A stretch of DNA of 64,000 nucleotides from Roseateles chitinivorans. Its GTDB lineage: Bacteria > Pseudomonadota > Gammaproteobacteria > Burkholderiales > Burkholderiaceae_C. The stretch lies in the NCBI RefSeq assembly GCF_002761755.1, contig NZ_PEOG01000011.1, positions 1-64,000 of the forward strand. The letters run 5' to 3'. Under the pieces are notes generated by a model, which saw only the letters and a program-made list of their open reading frames with translations, had not been told where the DNA came from and searched no databases. Made by a program: the position numbers and the translations under genes. Shown in pieces: positions 19,913 through 26,922 of this stretch. Every line of letters begins with the position of its first letter. The stretch's first letter is position 1.

Positions 19913-20386
19913 ATGAACGCCCCCACCCCCGGCCCTACCCCGACCCATGCCTTCGAGGACTTCAGCGTCGGCCAGGTCCGTGAATTCGGCTCGCGTCGGG
20001 TCGACCGCGAGGAAGGCCTGGCCTTCGCCGCCGCCTACGACCCGCAGCCGCTGCACCTGGACGAGGACGCCGCCAACGCGTCGGTGCTGGGCGGCCTCTC
20101 GATCAGCGGCTGGCAGACCTGCGCGCTGGTGATGCGGATGATGTGCGACGCCTACCTGCTGGACTCGACCAGCCAGGGCTCTCCCGGCATCGACCAGCTG
20201 CGCTGGCTCAAGCCGGTGCGCCCCGGCGACACGCTGCGGGTGCGCATGACCGTGCTGGAGACCAAGGCCAGTCGCAGCCGCCCGCAGATCGGGCTGGTGC
20301 GCTCGGGCTGGGAGGTCTTCAACCAGAAGGACGAACAGGTCATGAGCATGGAAGGCTGGGGCATGTTCGGTCGCCGCGAGACCTGA
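19913..20386 (+). CDS. MaoC-like hot-dog-fold dehydratase/thioesterase
   Basis: 157 residues. The hydratase-2 motif lies at about residues 40-68: AAYDPQPLHLDEDAANASVL then GLSISGWQTCALVMRMM, with the catalytic Asp-His pair (D-P-x-P-L-H) intact. Later strands RWLKPVRPGDTLRVRMTVLE and GWEVFNQKDEQVMSMEGW complete a single hot-dog fold. It most likely acts on an acyl-CoA, as an enoyl-CoA hydratase. There is no fatty-acid operon around it, so the substrate is open. Confidence 0.87.
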   Translation: MNAPTPGPTPTHAFEDFSVGQVREFGSRRVDREEGLAFAAAYDPQPLHLDEDAANASVLGGLSISGWQTCALVMRMMCDAYLLDSTSQGSPGIDQLRWLKPVRPGDTLRVRMTVLETKASRSRPQIGLVRSGWEVFNQKDEQVMSMEGWGMFGRRET

Positions 20387-20452
20387 CCGAAGGCACCCTG
20401 CCGCGCTCCGCCCGCTGGCCATAATCGCCGGGCACGACGGAGGAGTGAGTCC

Positions 20453-22000
20453 ATGTTGACGCGTCCCGGGGCAAGGCCTGCCCCCCGAGCCCGGCCGGCG
20501 CCGGCCCTGTGGTCGATGGCGGCGGCGCTTGCGCTGGCCGCGGGTAGCGCCCGCGCGGCGCCGCCCGATCCGATCCGGCCGCTGACGGCCTGCCGCGTCG
20601 ACGGCGTCTCCACCGAGGTGCTGTGCGGCCAACTGAGCCGGCCGCTCGATCCGGCCCGGCCCGACGGCGTGCGCATCGACATCCGCTACGTCGTGGTGCC
20701 CGCGCTGGCCCGCAACAAGCTGCCCGACCCGGTGCTGCTGCTGGCCGGCGGTCCCGGCCAGAGCGCCATCGCGCTGACGGCCTCGGTGATGCCGCGGCTG
20801 TCCCGGCTGAACTATCGCCGCGACCTGGTCTTCATCGACCAGCGCGGCACCGGCCGCTCGGCGCCGCTCTCCTGCCCCGACAACAGCGACCGCGGCCTGG
20901 ACGAACTGCTGAAGCCCGGCGCCAAGGTTCGCCTGCTCGAGCAATGCCGCGACACGCTGCAGCGGCTGCCCCACGGCGACCTGCGCTACTACACCACGAC
21001 GATCGCCATGCAGGACATGGACGCGGTGCGCGCGGCGCTCGGCGTCGAGCGCTGGAATCTGATCGGCGCGTCCTACGGCACGCGGGCGGCGCTCGAGTAC
21101 CAGCGCCAGTTCCCCGACCGGGTGCGCCGCGCGGTCATCGATGGCGTCGCGCCGCCGGACATGGTGCTGCCGGTCAGCTTCTCGCAGGACGCCCAGCGCG
21201 CGCTCGACCTCAGCTTCGCCGCCTGCGCCCAGGCCGCCGACTGCCATGCCCGCTATCCGGCGGTGAAGGCCGAATGGCAGGCGCTGATCAAGGGCATGCC
21301 GCGCAAGGTCGCCTTCACCCATCCGCTGACCGGGCGGCCGGAGGAGGTCACCCTGACGCGCGAGGGCCTGCTGGGGCTGGTGCGACCGCCGCTGTACGCG
21401 CCCAATGTCGCCGCGGCGCTGCCGGCGGCCATCCATGAGGCCTCGCTGGGCCGCTTCGACGCGCTGGCCGGACTGGCCGGCCAGCTCGGCGGCGGCTCGC
21501 GCGCGATGCGAATCTTCGAAGGCATGCACTTCTCGGTGATCTGCGCCGAGGACGCACCGCGCATCGCCGCCTCGACCGAGGCCCCCTCGCCCGACTTCGG
21601 CACCCTGGACCGCGACCTCTACACCCGCGTCTGCGCAAGTTGGCCACGTGGCGAGGTCGCGCCTGCGTTCTATGCCATCCCGCCGGCCCGCCATCCGGTG
21701 CTGATCACCAGCGGTGGCAGCGACCCGGCCACGCCCGAACGCCACGGCCAGCGGGTCCAGGCCGCGCTGGGCGCCCAGGCGCGGCATGTCGTCGTCCCGA
21801 CCGCCGGCCATGGCGTCATGCTGACGCTGCCCTGCATGCGCGACGTGCTGTTCCGCTTCATCGATGCACCGCGCGACGCCGATGCACTCGCCGTCGACGC
21901 GAGTTGCGCGCTCAAGCTGCCGCGTCCGCCCGCCTTCCTGCCCCCCACGCCGGCGACCCTCGCGGCCGCCGCATCCGCCGCCCGGGAGTCCGACCGATGA
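20453..22000 (+). CDS. Secreted alpha/beta hydrolase, TAP-like (tripeptidyl-aminopeptidase/proline iminopeptidase type)
   Basis: 515 residues with a good Shine-Dalgarno (GGAGGAGTGAG before the ATG) and a long Arg-rich signal peptide ending near residue 35 (AAGSARAAPP). Motifs: LLLAGGPGQSA, VFIDQRGTGRSAPLSC, nucleophile elbow LIGASYGTRAALEY (Ser near 204), late Asp in ITSGGSDPATPERH and His in VPTAGHGVML. The conserved C-terminal TAP-like domain holds paired cysteines. It is likely a periplasmic exopeptidase or esterase. It is translationally coupled to the ABC ATPase gene by the overlap ATGA at 21997-22000. Confidence 0.88.
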   Translation: MLTRPGARPAPRARPAPALWSMAAALALAAGSARAAPPDPIRPLTACRVDGVSTEVLCGQLSRPLDPARPDGVRIDIRYVVVPALARNKLPDPVLLLAGGPGQSAIALTASVMPRLSRLNYRRDLVFIDQRGTGRSAPLSCPDNSDRGLDELLKPGAKVRLLEQCRDTLQRLPHGDLRYYTTTIAMQDMDAVRAALGVERWNLIGASYGTRAALEYQRQFPDRVRRAVIDGVAPPDMVLPVSFSQDAQRALDLSFAACAQAADCHARYPAVKAEWQALIKGMPRKVAFTHPLTGRPEEVTLTREGLLGLVRPPLYAPNVAAALPAAIHEASLGRFDALAGLAGQLGGGSRAMRIFEGMHFSVICAEDAPRIAASTEAPSPDFGTLDRDLYTRVCASWPRGEVAPAFYAIPPARHPVLITSGGSDPATPERHGQRVQAALGAQARHVVVPTAGHGVMLTLPCMRDVLFRFIDAPRDADALAVDASCALKLPRPPAFLPPTPATLAAAASAARESDR

Positions 22001-22812
22001 TCCGCCTGCATGCCCTCCACAAGGCCTTCCAGACACGGGGCGGAAGTGGCTCGCTGGCCGCCCGCTTCGGTCGCAAGGGCCCGGCGCGCACCGTCGTCGC
22101 GGTCGATCGGCTGGACCTGGACGCCCCCAACGGCCGCATCACCGGGCTGCTCGGTCCCAACGGCGCCGGCAAGACGACCTCGCTGCGGATGCTGGCGGGC
22201 CTGTTCCCGCCGGACCAGGGCGCGATCGAGGTCGACGGGGTGGACGTGCTGCGCTCGCCGCGCGAGGCGCTGTCGCGCATGGGCATCCTCGGCGATGCCC
22301 ATGGCCTGTACCCGCGCCTGACGGCGCGCGAGAACATCGTCTACTTCGCGCGGCTGCAGGACCTGCCGATGGAGCAGGCCCAGGCGCGCGCCGAGTCGCT
22401 CGCGGAACTGCTGGACATGCGCGCCATCCTGGACCGCCGCGCCGAGGGCTTCAGCCAGGGCGAGCGGATGAAGACCGCGCTGGCCCGCGCGCTGGTGCAT
22501 GACCCGGCCAACATCGTGCTGGACGAGCCGACCAACGGCCTGGACGTGGTCGCCACGCGCGCGCTGCGCGAGGTGCTGCGCCACCTGCGCTCGCCGGCCG
22601 GCGGCGCCAAGTGCATCGTCTTCTCGAGCCACATCATGCAAGAGGTGGAACAGCTCTGCGACCAGGTGGTGGTGATGTCGCACGGGCGCTCGGTCGCGAC
22701 CGGCACCGTCGACGGCCTGCTGGCGCAGACCGGCCGGCAACGTTTCGAGGACGCCTTCGTCGACCTCGCCTTCCCCGAGGCGGCGCAGCCGCGCCAGCTG
22801 GAGTCCGCATGA
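21997..22812 (+). CDS. natA: ABC exporter ATP-binding protein, NatA-like
   Basis: 271 residues. Walker A LLGPNGAGKTTSLRMLAG, a signature region GFSQGERMKTALARAL (SQGE replaces SGGQ, as is common in NatA-type proteins), Walker B NIVLDEPTNGLDV and switch His in VFSSHIMQEVEQL are all present. It pairs with the following permease (overlap ATGA, 22809-22812). E. coli-type homologues are absent; in Bacillus NatAB exports sodium, but the substrate here cannot be told. The overlap with the upstream hydrolase suggests a three-gene operon. Confidence 0.9.
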   Translation: MIRLHALHKAFQTRGGSGSLAARFGRKGPARTVVAVDRLDLDAPNGRITGLLGPNGAGKTTSLRMLAGLFPPDQGAIEVDGVDVLRSPREALSRMGILGDAHGLYPRLTARENIVYFARLQDLPMEQAQARAESLAELLDMRAILDRRAEGFSQGERMKTALARALVHDPANIVLDEPTNGLDVVATRALREVLRHLRSPAGGAKCIVFSSHIMQEVEQLCDQVVVMSHGRSVATGTVDGLLAQTGRQRFEDAFVDLAFPEAAQPRQLESA

Positions 22813-23987
22813 ACGGTCCCTTCCTCAAGGCTTTCCGCACGGTCTTCGCCAAGGAGATCGTGGATGCGCTGCGGGACCGCCGCACGCTGCTGCGCCTGCT
22901 GGTGCCGGCGGTGCTGATGGGACCGCTGCTGCTGATGCTGATGTCGGGGCTGACGGCCTCGCTGCAGGAGCGGGCCGAGCAGCGCGAGCTGCTGGTCGTG
23001 GGCATCGAGCATGCGCCCACGCTGCGCAACTACCTCGAGCGCCAGACCTACACGATCAAGGCGGCGCCGACCGACTACGAGGCCCGGCTGCGCGCATCGA
23101 CGCTGACCGATCCGGTGATGGTGGTGCCGGCCGACTTCGAGACGCTGCTGGCCGGCGGCGAAGCGCCGCGGGTGGAGATCGTCACCGACAGCGCCAACCA
23201 GCGGGCCGAGGCCGGCGTGGGCACGATCAATCGCCTGCTGCAGGGCTTCAGCAGCGAGCGCACGACGCTGGCCCTGGCGATGCGCGGCATCGGCGCGCGG
23301 CAGCTGCAGCCGATCGATGTCCAGGAGCGCGACCTCGCCAGCCTGCAGGCGCGCTCGACGCGGCTGACCCAGATCCTGCCGATGTTCATCATGATGGCGG
23401 TGCTCTACGGCGCGCTGACCGCCGCGCTCGACAGCACCGCCGGCGAACGCGAGCGCGGCTCGCTCGAGCCGCTGCTGGTCAATCCGGCGCCGCATGCCGC
23501 GATCGTCGCCGGCAAGTGGGCCGCGGTGATGATGGCGGGCCTGACGGTGGCCGTGCTGTCCAACCTCAGCTTCCTGCCGGGCCAGTGGCTGATGCGCAGC
23601 GACGCGCTGGCGGCAATGTTCCAGTTCGGCTGGAGCGAGGCGCTGCGCTTCCTGCTGCTGCAGATCCCGCTCGCCGCCGGCCTGGCGGCGGTGCTGATGG
23701 CGCTGGCCATCCGCACCAAGACCTTCAAGGAGGCGCAGGCCAGCACCACGCTGGTGGTGACCGCGATCTCGCTGGCGCCGGTGGTGGCGATCATCCATCC
23801 CGGCGGCGAGGCGTCCTGGCATCTGTGGGTGCCGGGGCTGGGCCAGAACCTGCTCATGATGCAGGTGCTCAAGGGCGAGCCGCTGACCTTCGCCAAGGTG
23901 ATGCCCACGGTGGTCGTGGGCGCCGCGCTCACCGTGGCCGGGCTCGCGCTGGTGGCGCGCTCGATGCGCGCGGCCGTGGCGCGATGA
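22809..23987 (+). CDS. natB: ABC exporter permease, NatB-like
   Basis: 392 residues in ABC-2 permease layout: an N-terminal helix RTLLRLLVPAVLMGPLLLML, a large extracytoplasmic domain (about 55-180), then five helices (ILPMFIMMAVLYGALTAALD, WAAVMMAGLTVAVLSNLSFL, FLLLQIPLAAGLAAVLMALA, TTLVVTAISLAPVVAIIHP, VVVGAALTVAGLALVA). The cytoplasmic coupling motif DSTAGERERGSLEPLLVNP is typical of NatB/CcmB-like permeases. It works with the ATPase encoded directly upstream. It ends just before a small leftward gene. Confidence 0.9.
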   Translation: MNGPFLKAFRTVFAKEIVDALRDRRTLLRLLVPAVLMGPLLLMLMSGLTASLQERAEQRELLVVGIEHAPTLRNYLERQTYTIKAAPTDYEARLRASTLTDPVMVVPADFETLLAGGEAPRVEIVTDSANQRAEAGVGTINRLLQGFSSERTTLALAMRGIGARQLQPIDVQERDLASLQARSTRLTQILPMFIMMAVLYGALTAALDSTAGERERGSLEPLLVNPAPHAAIVAGKWAAVMMAGLTVAVLSNLSFLPGQWLMRSDALAAMFQFGWSEALRFLLLQIPLAAGLAAVLMALAIRTKTFKEAQASTTLVVTAISLAPVVAIIHPGGEASWHLWVPGLGQNLLMMQVLKGEPLTFAKVMPTVVVGAALTVAGLALVARSMRAAVAR

Positions 23988-23989
23988 GC

Positions 23990-24280
23990 TCAGTGCCGCG
24001 TCGCGAGCGCCAGCTGCACCTGCTCCTGCCACGGCAGCGTGTGCACGATGCCGTTGAGCTGGATGGCCGATTCGATGGGAGCGAGCACCTCGCCCTCGCC
24101 ATTCAGGAACTGGAGGTTGGTCACCAGTGCCATCGGATCGACCATCGACACGATGCCGTAAGGCATGCGCACCCAGTCCCAGGCCACGCCGGCGGCGCCG
24201 AATTCCGACTCGCCACTCCACAGGGTTTGCCCCATGGCCGGGTGATCCTCGTCTCCCGCCACCAACACGCGCGTGCTCAA
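23990..24280 (-). CDS. Hypothetical protein next to the LuxR cassette
   Basis: About 96 residues if started at the TTG at 24280 (STRVLVAGDEDHPAMG follows). The ATG at 24361 would add 27 residues that use codons rare here (ATA, CTA, TTA), so I treat that part as non-coding. The protein is Trp/Met-rich with no signal or membrane helix (GVAWDWVRMPYGIVSMVDP, VTNLQFLNGEGEVL, VHTLPWQEQVQLALA). I do not recognise the family. It is divergent from the luxR-type gene, 314 bp away. The start has no good ribosome binding site, so the start and even the gene are uncertain. Confidence 0.5.
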   Translation of the reverse strand: MSTRVLVAGDEDHPAMGQTLWSGESEFGAAGVAWDWVRMPYGIVSMVDPMALVTNLQFLNGEGEVLAPIESAIQLNGIVHTLPWQEQVQLALATRH

Positions 24281-24594
24281 ATGCGCGAACTGTAAGCGGG
24301 GTAGACGCTGCACATCACACAATATTCGTGGCCACGCGTACACAATCCAAGCTGGTGTCATTGTCAGAATTGTTTGGTTTGGCTATTGCGGATCGGCGGT
24401 TGCTGCTTCTCCCCTTGACCAGCAGTGTGGTCACGATGGGCACGAGCCGCCAGCTGTAAACCCTGTCAGGGGCGTGAATGCGTCACGTGGCCTATGCGGT
24501 CGCATCGGACGCGTGGCGGAACCCAGACGAGCCCGGCGACCCGCGACAGCGACCGAAGAGGCCCACTAGGCCGGCCGATGGGCCGGAGCGATCA
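24281..24594. other. AT-rich intergenic region upstream of the luxR-type gene
   Basis: A 314-bp gap that is clearly AT-richer than its surroundings between about 24295 and 24420 (CACACAATATTC, GTCAGAATTGTTTGG). It contains the perfect short palindrome CCCTG-T-CAGGG at 24461-24471, six bases after a CTGT, which might serve a regulator. There is no canonical CTGT-N8-ACAG lux box here. It probably carries promoters for both flanking genes. Confidence 0.5.
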
Positions 24595-25308
24595 ATGCTG
24601 CAAGGCGGTTATCAATCAGTCCTGGAAGCGCGCTCACGCGAAGAGTTCCGCAGTGAGGTGATCCGCTTCGCGCAAAAACTGGATTTCCAGACGGTGTCGG
24701 CGATCACGGTGGTGGACCACACGCTGGCCGAGACCGAGTTCATCACCATCGACAACTGCCCCGCCGGCTATGCGGAGGTGATGCATGCGCCGGAGTTCGG
24801 CCGGCGCGATCCGGTGATGCAGCACTGCAAGCGCAACAGCATGCCCATCGTCTGGGACCGCCAGACCTATGCGCGGCATGGCGCGAGCGACATCTGGGAA
24901 TCGCAGGCGCAATTCGGATACAGCACCGGCATCTGCCTGGCGCTGCACCTGCCCGAGGGCCGGCACTTCGTGCTCGGCGTCGATCGCGACCAGCCGCTGC
25001 CCAGCGATTCGGGCCAGCTCACGCGCATGGTGGCGGACCTGCAGCTGTTCGCCGTGCATGCGGTCGACACCGCGCTGCGCGTGCTGCTGCCGGAGGAGAA
25101 GGTCACCGAATCGCCGCGGCTCACGCCGCGCGAGCTCGAGTGCCTGCATTGGACGATGGAAGGCAAGACCGCCTGGGAAGTCGGTGCCATCCTCAGCATC
25201 ACCGAACGCACGGCGGTGCTGCACATCAACAATGCGATGCACAAGTTGGGCTGCTCCAACAAGCACCAGGCGGTGCTGAAGGCGCTCCGGCTGGGCCTGA
25301 TTCGCTGA
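24595..25308 (+). CDS. LuxR-family regulator with autoinducer-binding domain, altered ligand pocket
   Basis: 237 residues. Residues 1-165 are the autoinducer-binding fold and 172-237 a LuxR helix-turn-helix (LTPRELECLHWTMEGKTAWE, then SITERTAVLHINNAMHKLG). Against LasR the invariant Asp and Pro of the pocket (D72-P73 in RRDPV) and Trp (W87 in MPIVWD) are kept. The other aromatic contacts are lost: LasR Tyr56, Trp60 and Tyr64 correspond to C55, Y59 and M63 (DNCPAGYAEVMHAPEF). No luxI lies in the window, so it is a solo by context. It sits directly upstream of a lux-box-like dyad and the peptide-export genes, all rightward, and probably controls them. The ligand may not be a standard acyl-homoserine lactone. 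Confidence 0.9.
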   Translation: MLQGGYQSVLEARSREEFRSEVIRFAQKLDFQTVSAITVVDHTLAETEFITIDNCPAGYAEVMHAPEFGRRDPVMQHCKRNSMPIVWDRQTYARHGASDIWESQAQFGYSTGICLALHLPEGRHFVLGVDRDQPLPSDSGQLTRMVADLQLFAVHAVDTALRVLLPEEKVTESPRLTPRELECLHWTMEGKTAWEVGAILSITERTAVLHINNAMHKLGCSNKHQAVLKALRLGLIR

Positions 25309-25335
25309 TGCTGCCCGGGGCAGCACCTTGTAAAC

Positions 25336-25353
25336 ACTGTAAGAGCTGACAGT
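25336..25353 (+). promoter_or_regulatory. lux-box-like inverted repeat upstream of the peptide gene
   Basis: ACTGT (25336-25340), eight-base spacer, ACAGT (25349-25353). The core CTGT-N8-ACAG equals the conserved core and spacing of the classical lux box. It is centred 88 bp before the peptide start codon, so a class-II-type promoter with RNA polymerase bound just downstream (transcription start near 25385-25390) fits. It lies 28 bp after the stop of the LuxR-type gene. Confidence 0.7.
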
Positions 25354-25432
25354 TATGCGTCAGGCGGCGCGCTGCTTCAATGCGTCCCGTGCTCAACACA
25401 TTCCGGGCACGTCACCGAATCTGGAGCCTCTT

Positions 25433-25621
25433 ATGCAAGCCCAACCGCAAAACGTCGCTGTCACCACGCAAGTCGAAGAAGGTCTGGTCGAGTTGGACCT
25501 GCAGGCCCTGGTTCACGTCGGCGGCGGCGCCCCGAAGGGCACCTGGCTGGTCGGCAGCGATGTCACGCTGACCGCGGCCGCCTCGCTGGACGTGGAACCG
25601 GCGCCCAAGGGCACCTGGTGA
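25433..25621 (+). CDS. Double-glycine leader peptide precursor with APKGTW-ended core
   Basis: 62 residues from the ATG at 25433, with GGAG six bases upstream; an upstream in-frame ATG at 25355 would fall on the lux-box region. The leader VELDLQALVHVGGG fits the C39-cleaved consensus when cut after GGG: Leu at -12 and -7, Val at -4, Gly-Gly at -2/-1. The predicted 30-residue core starts APKGTWLVG and ends VEPAPKGTW, so the same hexapeptide lies at both ends around an acidic, Ala/Thr-rich middle. There is no Cys. The transporter pair follows at once (53 bp). I read it as an exported bacteriocin or signalling peptide. The family is unknown to me. Confidence 0.8.
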   Translation: MQAQPQNVAVTTQVEEGLVELDLQALVHVGGGAPKGTWLVGSDVTLTAAASLDVEPAPKGTW

Positions 25622-25674
25622 GCCCCCGCGGCTCCGGCGCGATCCGTCAGGTTCGCAACCAGGCGTAGCAAATC

Positions 25675-26922
25675 GTGGTGGCGCTCTTCCGCGCCGAAGC
25701 CCAGGCCTCGCAGCAGCAGGCCTGGTTGGGATCGGTGCAGCTGCATCGGCCCGCCACCTTGCGATGGCTGAGTCTGCTGGCCCTGGGGGGTGTCGTCGCG
25801 GTCGGCGCCTTCCTGTTCAGCACCGAGTACACCCGCAAGGCCCGCGTCAACGGCCTGCTGGTGCCCGAGCGCGGCGTGATGCGGCTGAGCGTGCCGCAAA
25901 GCGCCACCGTCGTGGCACGTCCGGTCCAGGATGGGCAGCAGGTGCGAGAGGGCGACGTGCTGTTCGTGCTGTCGCTCGACAGCGCCAACCCGACCGGCGA
26001 CAGCCTGTCGCGGACCTTGAAAGACCGCGAGCAATCGCTGGGCGCCGCGCAGGTGCAGCAGCGGGAAATCGCGCAGAGCCAGGCGGCCTCGTTGAAGGCG
26101 CGGATCGCCACGCTCGAATCCACGCTGCGGCAGGCCGAGACCGAGCTGCAGCTGCATGCCCAGCGCGAAGCGCTGGCGCAGCAGAGTCTGGGACGGCTGG
26201 AATCGCTGGCGAAAGACCAGTTCGTATCGAGCGCCCAGGTCCAGACCAAACGGGAGGAGTTGCTTGGCTTGCAGGCCCAACGGCAGGCACTTTCGCGCGA
26301 GCGCGAGAACCTGCAGCGGGAGGCGTTGGGCTTGCAAGCTGAGCTTCAGGCGATCCCCTTGAAGGCACAGGTCCAGCAAGGGGAACTGGCGCGCGACATC
26401 GCCGCGCTGCAGGCGCAGGGCGTGGAACACGAGGCGCGACGCCGGCTCGTGCTGCGCGCGCCCAGTGACGGCCAGATGAGCACCGTGCTGGCCGAACCGG
26501 GCCAGGTCGTGCAGGCCGGCACCCAGCTCGCCGCGCTGCTGCCGGCGCGCACGCCGCTGCAGGCGCATCTCTACGCCCCGTCCAGCGCCGTCGGCTTCCT
26601 GCGCCCGCACCAGGCGGTGCTGCTGCGCTACCAGGCCTTCCCGTACCAGAAATTCGGCCAGCAGGCCGGCGAGGTGCTGCAGGTCTCGCGCACACCGCTG
26701 CAGGCGGCGGAGCTCGCGCAGCTCGGACTGCCGGCCGCGATGGCGCAAGGCGAGCCGATGTACCGCATCACCGTGCAGCTGCAGCGCCAGTCGGTCGAGG
26801 CCTACGGGCAGGACCAGACGCTCAGCCCCGGTATGCTGCTCGAGGCCGACGTGCTGCTCGAGCGGCGCCGTCTGATCGAATGGATCTTCGAACCGCTGCT
26901 GAGCCTCGCCCGCCGTGTCTGA
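25675..26922 (+). CDS. HlyD-family membrane fusion protein of the peptide exporter
   Basis: 415 residues from a GTG at 25675; the ribosome binding site is weak, so translation may be coupled to the peptide gene. A single transmembrane helix (LRWLSLLALGGVVAVGAFLF, about 29-48) is followed by a lipoyl-like half (RVNGLLVPERGVMRLSVPQS), a Gln/Leu/Ala-rich coiled-coil hairpin (about 100-255) and the second barrel half (RRLVLRAPSDGQMSTVLAEP). This is the adaptor that links an inner-membrane ABC transporter to an outer-membrane channel, as CvaA does for microcin V. No TolC gene is in the cluster, so a shared TolC is assumed. It overlaps the transporter gene by 8 bp. Confidence 0.9.
   Translation: MVALFRAEAQASQQQAWLGSVQLHRPATLRWLSLLALGGVVAVGAFLFSTEYTRKARVNGLLVPERGVMRLSVPQSATVVARPVQDGQQVREGDVLFVLSLDSANPTGDSLSRTLKDREQSLGAAQVQQREIAQSQAASLKARIATLESTLRQAETELQLHAQREALAQQSLGRLESLAKDQFVSSAQVQTKREELLGLQAQRQALSRERENLQREALGLQAELQAIPLKAQVQQGELARDIAALQAQGVEHEARRRLVLRAPSDGQMSTVLAEPGQVVQAGTQLAALLPARTPLQAHLYAPSSAVGFLRPHQAVLLRYQAFPYQKFGQQAGEVLQVSRTPLQAAELAQLGLPAAMAQGEPMYRITVQLQRQSVEAYGQDQTLSPGMLLEADVLLERRRLIEWIFEPLLSLARRV

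Noticed and set aside
25433..25621. Radical-SAM-crosslinked (streptide-like) ribosomal peptide because of Lys and Trp in KGTW
   Set aside because: No radical SAM enzyme or other maturase lies in the cassette; the only radical SAM gene in the window is queE. Modification cannot be excluded but is not supported.
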